This document shows positions 26,905 through 34,405 of a stretch of DNA of 64,000 nt, piece after piece. Below the pieces are notes generated by a model. That model saw only the letters and a program-made list of their open reading frames with translations. It made no database searches and was not told the DNA's origin. Position 1 is the stretch's first letter. Every line of letters starts with the position of its first letter. Source of the DNA: Kineosporiaceae bacterium (GTDB lineage Bacteria > Actinomycetota > Actinomycetes > Actinomycetales > Kineosporiaceae); assembly GCA_016794595.1 (NCBI GenBank), contig JAEUJN010000076.1, forward strand, positions 62,001 to 126,000. The letters are read 5' to 3'. A program made the position numbers and the translations under genes.

Positions 26905-28374
26905 ATGCGCACTGACAACACTCCCCCCGACATTCCCCCCGACGAGGCGCCCGAGGCACTGCAGCCGCCCGGGATCGAGCTGCACTCGATCGACTACGTC
27001 CCGGCCACCGAGCGCCATGGCAAGGTCTCGCACCTGGGCGCGATCTGGTTCGTCAGCAACATCAACCTGACAGCCATGGCCACCGGGATCACCGCACTGA
27101 GCATCGGGGCGGGTCTGACCTGGACGATCATCGCCACCGTGATCGGCTCGCTGTTCGGCACCTTCTTCATGGCCTTCCACTCCGCGCAGGGCCCGCAACT
27201 CGGGCTGCCGCAACTGGTGCAGTCCCGGCCACAGTTCGGCTACCTCGGTGCTGCCGTCACGGTCTGGGTGTTCGCCCTGGCCAACTACATCGCCTACAAC
27301 ACCTCCGACGCGATCCTGTCCGGCGATGCCTTCAACGCGCTGTTCGGGATCGACACCAACATCGGCTATTTCCTGGCTGCGGCCGTGGCGGCCCTGGTGG
27401 CGCTTTACGGCTATCACTGGATCCACCGGATCAACCGCTGGCTCACCTGGCCGCTGCTCGCCGTCATGGTGCTGCTCACGATCGCCGCGCTGGTCACCGT
27501 CGACGTGCCGGACGGCGCGTACGCTCTCGGCGAGTTCCGGGCCGCCCCGTTCATGACCGTCTTCGTCATCCTGGCCGGCTTCCAGCTCGGGTGGGCCCCG
27601 TACGTCTCGGACTACTCCCGCTACCTGCCGGCGCAGGTCGGCGTGCGCTCGACCTTCTGGTGGACGTACCTGTCCAGTGCCATCTCCGGGTTGTGGGTGT
27701 TCGTCATCGGCTCCATCTCCTCCGCCGTCGCGGGGCCCGACGCCACGCCGGTGCAGGCGTTCAAGGCCGTCGGCGACAGCCTGTTCCCCGGGTTCGGCTG
27801 GATCGCCGTGTTCGCCCTGCTGATCGGATTGCTGTCGGTGATGGCGATCAACCAGTACGGGGGGATGATGTCGATGATCTCGATCCGGGACTCGATCAAG
27901 CCGGTGCAACCGAGTCGGCGGATCAGGGCGATCGGCATAGGAGCGATGTTCCTCGTCGTCTGGGCGATCGCGCAGTTCGTCGGCGTCGAGCGGTTCAACC
28001 TGTTCTACGGCAACGTGTTGATCTTCCTGGCGTACCTGTTCACCCCGTGGACGGCGATCAACCTGGTGGACTACTTCTTCGTCCGGCGCGGGTTGTACTC
28101 GATCCGGGAGATGTTCTCCCCGAACGGGATCTACGGCAGGTGGGGCTGGCGCGGGCAGACCGCCTACCTGGGGACGCTGGCCGTCATGGCGCCGTTCATG
28201 GTGACCACGCCGTTCACCGGCCCGGCGGCCACGGCACTGGGTGGCGTGGACTACTCCATGTTCATCGGCCTTCCGGTCGCGGGCCTGCTCTACCTGTGGC
28301 TGAGCCGCGGCATCGACCTGGCCGCAGAACGTCGGATCGTCGAGGCAGAGGGGCTGCTCACCGGTGTCCACTGA
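26905..28374 (+). CDS. NCS1-family nucleobase/ureide permease
   Basis: A 489-aa secondary transporter with about 12 hydrophobic helices. Family motifs include GAIWFVSNINLTAMATG, the substrate-site stretch SAQGPQLGLPQLVQSRPQFG, ANYIAYNTSDAIL and the later FTPWTAINLVDYFFVRRG. NCS1 carriers move purines, pyrimidines, hydantoins or allantoin with Na+ or H+. The ATG at 26905 gives the usual acidic cytosolic N-terminus; an upstream in-frame GTG adds only Pro/His-rich residues inside the leader. Its 3' end overlaps the amidohydrolase gene by 11 nt, so uptake and hydrolysis are probably linked. Confidence 0.9.
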   Translation: MRTDNTPPDIPPDEAPEALQPPGIELHSIDYVPATERHGKVSHLGAIWFVSNINLTAMATGITALSIGAGLTWTIIATVIGSLFGTFFMAFHSAQGPQLGLPQLVQSRPQFGYLGAAVTVWVFALANYIAYNTSDAILSGDAFNALFGIDTNIGYFLAAAVAALVALYGYHWIHRINRWLTWPLLAVMVLLTIAALVTVDVPDGAYALGEFRAAPFMTVFVILAGFQLGWAPYVSDYSRYLPAQVGVRSTFWWTYLSSAISGLWVFVIGSISSAVAGPDATPVQAFKAVGDSLFPGFGWIAVFALLIGLLSVMAINQYGGMMSMISIRDSIKPVQPSRRIRAIGIGAMFLVVWAIAQFVGVERFNLFYGNVLIFLAYLFTPWTAINLVDYFFVRRGLYSIREMFSPNGIYGRWGWRGQTAYLGTLAVMAPFMVTTPFTGPAATALGGVDYSMFIGLPVAGLLYLWLSRGIDLAAERRIVEAEGLLTGVH

Positions 28375-30073
28375 CCCGCAGTCCCTGCGTCAGCCCTCCG
28401 TCGGGCAGGCTCCCACCGGCCCGGCTGACCTGATCCTCACCGGCGGCCGAATCTGGTTGGGGGGCAACCGCACCGCCGAGGCGGTGGCGGTCCGGGGTGA
28501 CCGGATCGCCGCCACCGGTCGTGAGGTCGACGTGCTCGCCATGGCCGGGTCCGGCACCCGGGTGATCCGAACAGCCGGCTCCCTGGTGCTGCCGGGCTTC
28601 CAGGACAGCCACGTCCACGCCCCGTTCGCCGGACGCCACCAGTTGCGGGTGTGGCTGAACGACCTGGCGGGCAAGCAGGCCTATCTGGAGGCCGTTGCGG
28701 CCTACGCCGCAGCCCACCCCGACGAGCCGTGGATCGTCGGTGGAGGCTGGGCCATGGAGTTCTTCCCCGGCGGGCTGCCCCGCAAGGAGGACCTCGACGC
28801 CGTCGCCGGTGACCGCCCGGTGTTCCTGTTCAACCGCGACGTGCACGGCGCATGGGTGAACAGCAGGGCGCTCGAGCTCGGTGGCATCGGCCCCGGTACG
28901 CCGGATCCTGCCGACGGGCGGATCGAACGCGACCGGGACGGGACGCCGTCCGGGTGCCTGCACGAGGGCGCCGCGTACTCCTTCAACGACCACGTGGTTC
29001 CCGTTCCGTCCCAGGCGGAGTGGGAGGCCTCGATCCTGCAGGCGCAGCGCCACCTGCACGCCCTGGGGATCACCGGCTGGCAGGACGCCTGGGTGACCCC
29101 GGCCACCGAGGCCGCCTACCGGGTCCTGGCCGCGGACGGACGGCTGACCGCCCGGGTGGTGGGGGCACTGTGGTGGGACCGGCACCGTGAGCTCGACCAG
29201 ATCGCCGACCTGCTCACCCGCCGTGAGCAGTCCCGGGACGCCGCGGCGCGCTCCGGGTCCGGCGTCCCGGGCTTCCACCCCACCTCGGTCAAGATCATGA
29301 CCGACGGGGTGCTGGAGAACCATACCGGTGCGCTGCTGCAGCCCTACTGCGACGGCTGCGGCGGCACCACCGACAACCACGGCCTGTCCTACCTCGACCG
29401 CGAACTGCTCGCCGCCGCACTCACCTCGCTCGACGGGCACGGCTTCCAGGTGCACCTGCACGCCATCGGCGACCGGGCGGTGCGCAACGCGCTGGACGCC
29501 GTCCAGGCCGCGCGCCAGGCCAACGGGGCGAGCGATCGCCGCCACCACATCGCCCACCTGCAACTGGTCCAGCCGCAGGACGTTCCCCGCTTCGGCGAAC
29601 TCGGCGTCGTGGCCAACTGCCAGGCCCTGTGGGCCCAGAACGATGCTCAGATGGAGGAGCTGACCCTGCCCTTCCTCGGCCGCGAGCGCGCCGAACTGCA
29701 GTACCCGTTCGCCTCGGTGCGCTCCGCCGGAGCCCGATTGGCGATGGGCAGCGACTGGTCGGTGAGCACCGCAGACCCGTTGGCGCAGATCGAGATCGCG
29801 GTCACCCGGCGGGGACGCGGCGAGCCACCGCTGCTTCCCGGCGAACGGTTGGACCTCCCGGTCGCCCTGAGCGCCTTCACCGCCGGTTCGGCGTACGTCA
29901 ATCACGACGACGAGGCCGGCGTGATCGCCCCCGGCCGGCGGGCCGACCTGGCCGTGCTCGACCTGGACATCCTGGCCGACGGCTTCGCCGGCCCGCAGAG
30001 CGCCCCGATCGCCGATGCCTCGGTGGTGCTCACCGTGGCCGCGGGTCGCGTGGTCCATGATCGGACATCGTGA
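28364..30073 (+). CDS. YtcJ-like metal-dependent amidohydrolase
   Basis: A 569-aa member of the amidohydrolase superfamily (Amidohydro_3 group). The metal-binding HxH is in LPGFQDSHVHAPFAGRH. Later ligands are in QVHLHAIGDRAV, HHIAHLQLVQP and the Asp of AMGSDWSV. The small beta-sandwich domain is formed by both ends of the chain (LILTGGRIWLGG and ADLAVLDLDIL). YtcJ-type enzymes hydrolyse amide or formamide bonds of varied substrates, and the substrate here is unknown. It sits between the NCS1 permease and urease-like genes, overlapping both (11 nt and 4 nt), pointing to one pathway. Confidence 0.88.
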   Translation: MSTDPQSLRQPSVGQAPTGPADLILTGGRIWLGGNRTAEAVAVRGDRIAATGREVDVLAMAGSGTRVIRTAGSLVLPGFQDSHVHAPFAGRHQLRVWLNDLAGKQAYLEAVAAYAAAHPDEPWIVGGGWAMEFFPGGLPRKEDLDAVAGDRPVFLFNRDVHGAWVNSRALELGGIGPGTPDPADGRIERDRDGTPSGCLHEGAAYSFNDHVVPVPSQAEWEASILQAQRHLHALGITGWQDAWVTPATEAAYRVLAADGRLTARVVGALWWDRHRELDQIADLLTRREQSRDAAARSGSGVPGFHPTSVKIMTDGVLENHTGALLQPYCDGCGGTTDNHGLSYLDRELLAAALTSLDGHGFQVHLHAIGDRAVRNALDAVQAARQANGASDRRHHIAHLQLVQPQDVPRFGELGVVANCQALWAQNDAQMEELTLPFLGRERAELQYPFASVRSAGARLAMGSDWSVSTADPLAQIEIAVTRRGRGEPPLLPGERLDLPVALSAFTAGSAYVNHDDEAGVIAPGRRADLAVLDLDILADGFAGPQSAPIADASVVLTVAAGRVVHDRTS

Positions 30074-30855
30074 GACTGACCCCGGCAGAGAGAGATCGGG
30101 TGCTGATCGCCTCGGTGGCCGCCATCGCCCGGCGGCGGCGCGAGCGCGGGCTGGCGCTCAACCTGCCCGAGGCCACGGCACTCATCTGTGATGAGGTGAT
30201 CGAGGCCGCCCGCGACGGCGCCCGCCTCGCCGAGGCGGTCCGGCGAGCCTGCGGCGTCCTCGGCCCGGGCGACGTGCTGCCCGGGGTGGCCGAGATGCTC
30301 CCCGAGGTCGCCGTCGAGGCGGTCTTCGACGACGGCACCCGGCTGGCGGTCGTTCCCCACCCGATCACGGACGGCCCTGGGGGGCCCGAGGACCTGACAG
30401 CACCGGGAGCGCCCCCGCCGGCCGAACCCGTTCCCGGCGAATCCGTTCCCCCCGAACCCGAACCGGGCGCACTGCGCGTGCTCGTGCGCAACGAGTCCCA
30501 GGTACCGATCACGGTGACCTCACACTGGCACTTCTTCGAGGCCAACCCCCGGTTGCGTTTCGACCGCGCCGCCGCCTACGGCCGGCGGCTGGCCGTGCCG
30601 GCCGGCCAGGGGGTGCGATTCGCCCCGGGTGCGGTCAGAACGGTCGACCTGGTGCCGTTCGGCGGGCGCCGGGTGCTGGTCGGTTTCGCCGGTCTGGTGG
30701 ACGGCGAGCTCGACGACCCCAGGGTGCGCGAGGAGGCACTGCGCCGGGTGCGCGCGTTCGGCTACGCCGATGTCCCCGAGCCCGACCGGGACCCCGACCG
30801 GGCAGGGCGGCCTGCCGCTCCCGACGGCCAACCCGACCCGGACGACGCACGATGA
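30070..30855 (+). CDS. Fused urease gamma-beta subunit (UreA-UreB) homologue
   Basis: One 261-aa chain combining two urease subunits. Residues ~1-100 are UreA-like (MRLTPAERDRVL, LNLPEATALICDEVIEAARDG, LPEVAVEAVFDDGTRL). A Pro/Glu/Gly-rich linker covers ~101-135. Residues ~136-240 are UreB-like (VRNESQVPITVTSHWHFFEANP, LRFDRAAAYG, VPFGGRRVLVGFAGLVDGELD). Gamma-beta fusions are known in other bacterial ureases. The GTG overlaps the amidohydrolase stop (GTGA) and the stop overlaps ureC (ATGA). No ureDEFG maturation genes are in the window. It forms the structural partner of the divergent alpha subunit that follows. Confidence 0.88.
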   Translation: MRLTPAERDRVLIASVAAIARRRRERGLALNLPEATALICDEVIEAARDGARLAEAVRRACGVLGPGDVLPGVAEMLPEVAVEAVFDDGTRLAVVPHPITDGPGGPEDLTAPGAPPPAEPVPGESVPPEPEPGALRVLVRNESQVPITVTSHWHFFEANPRLRFDRAAAYGRRLAVPAGQGVRFAPGAVRTVDLVPFGGRRVLVGFAGLVDGELDDPRVREEALRRVRAFGYADVPEPDRDPDRAGRPAAPDGQPDPDDAR

Positions 30856-32543
30856 GCCGGCGCGCAGACCCCACGGTCTACGGCCCGACGGCGGGTGACC
30901 GGATCCCCCTCGGCGACACGGGGCTCGTGCTGGGCGTCGACGTGGACGACAGCCTGCCCGGCGAGGAGTTCCTGATCGGGTTCGGCCGAACCGCACGCGA
31001 CGGCCAGCACTTCCGGGCGGTCCCGATCGAGGGGAGCCCTTCGTCCGGCTCTGCGCCGCCGGTCGAGCTGGTGGTGAGCAACGTCGTCCTGCTCGACCCG
31101 GTGCTCGGGGTGCGCAAGACCTCGATCGGCATCCGCGGCGGCCGGGTGAGCGCCATCGGCCGGGCCGGCAACCCCGACGTGCTGGACGGCGTGGAGGTGG
31201 TCACCGCGACCGGCACCGCGGTGGTCAACGGAGAGGGGTTGATCGCCACCCCGGGCGGCATCGACACCCACGTTCACCTGCTCTCGCCCAGGGTGCTCGA
31301 GGCCGAGCTCAGCTCCGGCATGACCACCGTGATCGGCCAGGAGTACGGGCCGATGTGGGGAGTCGGGGTCAGCGACCGCACCGGCCTGCACCACGTTCTC
31401 GCCGCGGCCGAACACTGGCCGGTGAACCTCGGCTGGCTCGGCCGCGGCAGCTCCTCTCGACCGGCCGGCCTGGTCGAGGCGCTGGTCAACGGCGCCTGTG
31501 GGTTCAAGGTGCACGAGGACACCGGCGCCCATCCGCGGGCCCTCGACACCGCCCTGCGGGTGGCCGACGAGCACGACGTCCAGGTGGCGCTGCACACCGA
31601 CGGACTCAACGAGGCGGGCGATGTGACCCGAACCCTGGCCGTGCTCGCCGGGCGCGCCGTCCATGCCTTTCACGTCGAGGGCTGCGGCGGCGGGCACGCC
31701 CCAGATGTGCTCGGCCTGGCGGGGGTGTCCACCGTGCTCGCCTCCAGCACGAACCCGACCCTGCCCTTCGGCCGCGACAGCACCGCCGAGCACCTGGCCA
31801 TGATCATGAAGGCTCACGGCCTCTCTGCTCAGGTGGCACAGGACCGGGCCAGGGCTGCCGACCGGATCCGGGCCGCCACCATGGCCGCCGAGAACGTGCT
31901 GCACGATCTCGGGGTCATCCCGATCACCTCCTCCGATGCCCAGGGCATGGGCCGGGCCGGGGAGACCTTCGCCCGCACCTTCGCCCTGGCCGCCGCGATG
32001 AAGGCCACTCGCGGTCCGTTGGACGGCGATGGGGACCGTTGCGACAACCGGCGAATCCTGCGCTACCTGGCCAAGCTGACGCTCAATCCGGCTCGGGCGC
32101 ACGGTCTGGACCACGAGGTCGGCTCACTCGAGCCGGGAAGGCTCGCCGACATCGTGCTGTGGCACCCGGCGTGGTTCGCGGTCAAGCCGAACCTCGTGCT
32201 CAAGGCCGGCTTCCCGGCCTGGGGACTGACCGGGGACCCGAACGCCACCATCGACCATGCGCAGCCGCTGGTGTACGGGCCTCAGTTCGGTGGCCTCGGC
32301 GCCACGCCCGCGCGGCTCGCCGTCCATTTCGTCTCGGCGGCCTACGACGGACAGTGCCCCACGGGACGCCGCGCGGTGACGGTCCGCGGGTGTCGCCGGG
32401 TGGACCTGCACGCGATGGCCCACCACGGTCGGGTGGGCGAGGTCGAGGTCGAGGTGGGCGGTCACCGGGTCACCCTGGACGGGGACCTGCTGACCTGCCC
32501 CCCTGTGCAGGAGATGGCCCTGTCCCGGCGCTACCTGCTCTGA
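30852..32543 (+). CDS. Divergent urease alpha-subunit homologue (UreC-like metallohydrolase)
   Basis: A 563-aa protein collinear with UreC. All dinuclear-metal ligands are present: His140/His142 (DTHVH), carbamylated-Lys equivalent Lys219 with His221 (GFKVHED), His248 (ALHTDGLNE), His274 (FHVEGCGGGH) and Asp362 (SSDAQ). The catalytic flap His322 and Arg338 are kept. Other pocket positions differ from classical urease (Klebsiella numbering, from memory): flap Cys319 is Ala321, Ala167 is Val173, Ala363 is Gly365, and the loop GTGPAAGT is replaced by EYGPMWGV. It may hydrolyse a compound other than urea, or be a weak urease. Co-translated with ureAB (ATGA overlap). No nickel-insertion genes nearby. 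Confidence 0.87.
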   Translation: MSRRADPTVYGPTAGDRIPLGDTGLVLGVDVDDSLPGEEFLIGFGRTARDGQHFRAVPIEGSPSSGSAPPVELVVSNVVLLDPVLGVRKTSIGIRGGRVSAIGRAGNPDVLDGVEVVTATGTAVVNGEGLIATPGGIDTHVHLLSPRVLEAELSSGMTTVIGQEYGPMWGVGVSDRTGLHHVLAAAEHWPVNLGWLGRGSSSRPAGLVEALVNGACGFKVHEDTGAHPRALDTALRVADEHDVQVALHTDGLNEAGDVTRTLAVLAGRAVHAFHVEGCGGGHAPDVLGLAGVSTVLASSTNPTLPFGRDSTAEHLAMIMKAHGLSAQVAQDRARAADRIRAATMAAENVLHDLGVIPITSSDAQGMGRAGETFARTFALAAAMKATRGPLDGDGDRCDNRRILRYLAKLTLNPARAHGLDHEVGSLEPGRLADIVLWHPAWFAVKPNLVLKAGFPAWGLTGDPNATIDHAQPLVYGPQFGGLGATPARLAVHFVSAAYDGQCPTGRRAVTVRGCRRVDLHAMAHHGRVGEVEVEVGGHRVTLDGDLLTCPPVQEMALSRRYLL

Positions 32544-32597
32544 GGAGATGCGCGGTACCAGCCGACCTGGCCCCTCACCCGGCGATCGCGGCGGGTG

Positions 32598-33392
32598 TCA
32601 GGTGCCTGTGCGGCCCTCCGCCGGGGGGTCGCCGGGCGCGATCCGCTTGCGCGGATTCCCGGTCAGGGGCTGTCCGTGGGCTCGGGGGTCCCACCGCTCG
32701 GCCGGAGCCTTCTCGCCCCGGATCCGTTCCAGCAGTTGGGTGATCGCAGCCATGATGTCCGCCGTCGCCGCGCGCAGGGTCGGGCCGTCCAGGGGACGGT
32801 CATGATAGGCGGACAGGTCGACCGCGGGCCCGGCCCACACGTGGACCAGGGTGGAGCGCCAGAACCGCAGGCGTAGCGAGTAGGGCGGCAGCAGTTGCTG
32901 CGGCCCCCACTGGGCGATCGGGATCACCGGCGCCCCGGTGGACAGTGCCACCCGTGCGGCCCCCGTCTTGCCGACCATCGGCCACAGGGCGGGGTCGCGG
33001 CTCAGCGTCGCCTCGGGGTAGATGGCCACGCACTCGCCCGCTCGCACACCCTCCATCGCCGCTGCCAGTGCCCTGCCGGCGTCGGAGCTCTCGCGCAGCA
33101 CGGGGATCTGGCCGGCCGCGGTGACGATGCGTCCCACCACCGGCACCCGGAACACCGACTCCTTGCCGAGGAATCGCGGTGGGCAGCCGTGGTCGAGCAG
33201 GAAGTGGGCGAAGGTCAGCGGGTCGATGTGCGAGACGTGGTTGCCGGCGGCGACGAAGCCCCCGGTGCGGGGCAGGTTCTCGCCACCGCGCCAGTCCCGA
33301 CGGGTGAGGAAGGTCAACGGTGGCCGGAGCAGGCCCTCGGCCACACGGTAGGCACCGCTCAGGTGGCGGGGAGGCACGGCTGCTCGGCTCAC
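32598..33392 (-). CDS. plsC: 1-acylglycerol-3-phosphate O-acyltransferase (PlsC family)
   Basis: Membrane-associated acyltransferase of 264 aa in phospholipid synthesis. The catalytic NHVSHID (HX4D motif), substrate-binding FLGKESVFRVPVVG, YPEATLSRD and VIPIAQWG are in family order. The C-terminus carries a ~40-residue Pro/Arg-rich tail. The GTG start has GGAGG ~10 nt upstream. It is divergent from cofC. gpsA, its usual neighbour in related genomes, is missing and the urease-like module lies in the gap. Confidence 0.9.
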   Translation of the reverse strand: MSRAAVPPRHLSGAYRVAEGLLRPPLTFLTRRDWRGGENLPRTGGFVAAGNHVSHIDPLTFAHFLLDHGCPPRFLGKESVFRVPVVGRIVTAAGQIPVLRESSDAGRALAAAMEGVRAGECVAIYPEATLSRDPALWPMVGKTGAARVALSTGAPVIPIAQWGPQQLLPPYSLRLRFWRSTLVHVWAGPAVDLSAYHDRPLDGPTLRAATADIMAAITQLLERIRGEKAPAERWDPRAHGQPLTGNPRKRIAPGDPPAEGRTGT

Positions 33393-33457
33393 GGCCGCCC
33401 ATCCTCCCCCGCCGCCCCGACACCTGTCGAGCGACTGTCGACTGCGAGACTGCCGGG

Positions 33458-34396
33458 GTGAACGGCACCTGGTGCATCCTGCTCCCGGTCAAAGGAGGGC
33501 CGGCGGCCAAGTCCCGCCTCGCAGCCGCCGGAGCGGCCGCCACGGGCATCCCCGCCCCGCAGCACGCCGCCCTGGCCGAGGCGATCGCCCTGGACACGAT
33601 CGAGGCCGTTCTGGGCTGCCCCCGAGTGGCCTCGGCGGTGGTGGTCACCGCCGAGGCGGCGATCGGCGCACGAGCCGTGGCCCTCGGGGCGACAGTCGTG
33701 GCCGAGCACCGGGCCGGGGCCGGGCTGAACCGGGCGCTGCACGACGGCCTGAGGGATCCCTCGGTGTCCGGGCACGACGGCGGAGTGGCCGTTCTGCTGG
33801 CCGACCTGCCCGCCCTGCGACCTGACCAGCTCTCCGACGCCCTGGACGCCGCCGCTGCCGCCCTGCGAGCAGGTCGTCCGATGGTCGCCGTCCCCGACGC
33901 CGAGGGGCGCGGGACGGTGCTGCTGGCAGCGCTGCGGGCCGGGTGCCTCGACCCGGCCTTCGGCCGGGAGTCCCTGGCGGCGCACCGGTCCCGGGGCGCT
34001 GCCGTGCTGGAGGTCGACCTGCCGGGCCTGCGCCGCGACGTCGACACCGTCGCAGGGCTGGAGCTCGCCCTCGCGCTGGGGTGCGGTCCGAGGACCGTGG
34101 CGCTGGCCACGGCCGGGGGGCCGGCGGCGGCCTCGCGGCCGGCTCGCGGCTACCCTGGCCTGGTGCAGGCCACCGTGCATCGCTTCGATCCCGTCAGCGG
34201 CGCGGGCAGTGTGCTCACCGACAACGGAACGGTCCTGCCCTTCACGGCAGAGGCCTTCGCCGGCAGTGGGTTGCGGCTGGTGCGGGTCGGCCAGCGACTC
34301 ACCGTGGTCGTCGAGGGCCAGGGAGCCGAGGCTTTGGTGACCGGTCTGAAACTCGAGACGGTGGGGCGGGTCCCCACCCGCCCGGCCCGTCCCTGA
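33458..34396 (+). CDS. cofC: 2-phospho-L-lactate guanylyltransferase CofC fused to a C-terminal cold-shock-like domain
   Basis: A 312-aa chain. Residues ~1-215 are CofC, which activates phospholactate (or phosphoenolpyruvate) with GTP for coenzyme F420: LPVKGGPAAKSRL at the N-terminus, VLLADLPALRP, PDAEGRGTVLLAAL and LPGLRRDVDTVAGL. After an Ala/Gly/Pro linker, residues ~236-305 resemble a degenerate cold-shock beta-barrel (ATVHRFDPVSGAGSV, DNGTVLPFTAEAF, VRVGQRLTVVVEG) without intact RNP1. No stop codon separates the two parts. The barrel may also be made separately from an internal start. Confidence 0.82.
   Translation: MNGTWCILLPVKGGPAAKSRLAAAGAAATGIPAPQHAALAEAIALDTIEAVLGCPRVASAVVVTAEAAIGARAVALGATVVAEHRAGAGLNRALHDGLRDPSVSGHDGGVAVLLADLPALRPDQLSDALDAAAAALRAGRPMVAVPDAEGRGTVLLAALRAGCLDPAFGRESLAAHRSRGAAVLEVDLPGLRRDVDTVAGLELALALGCGPRTVALATAGGPAAASRPARGYPGLVQATVHRFDPVSGAGSVLTDNGTVLPFTAEAFAGSGLRLVRVGQRLTVVVEGQGAEALVTGLKLETVGRVPTRPARP
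34163..34396 (+). CDS. Possible internally initiated cold-shock-like protein within cofC
   Basis: In the cofC frame, a GTG at 34163 would give a 77-aa cold-shock-like protein starting VQATVHRFDP. TACCCT lies exactly at -12 to -7 relative to this GTG, the spacing of leaderless genes in this window, and the domain begins right at this codon. This is an alternative or additional product, not proof that the longer fusion is absent. Confidence 0.4.
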   Translation: MQATVHRFDPVSGAGSVLTDNGTVLPFTAEAFAGSGLRLVRVGQRLTVVVEGQGAEALVTGLKLETVGRVPTRPARP

Positions 34397-34405
34397 CCTC
34401 GCGCC

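Noticed and set aside
32544-34396. Search for urease accessory genes (ureD, E, F, G) around the urease-like pair
   Set aside because: The downstream genes are plsC, cofC and murA; upstream are the permease and amidohydrolase. No GTPase or metallochaperone-like sequence was seen.
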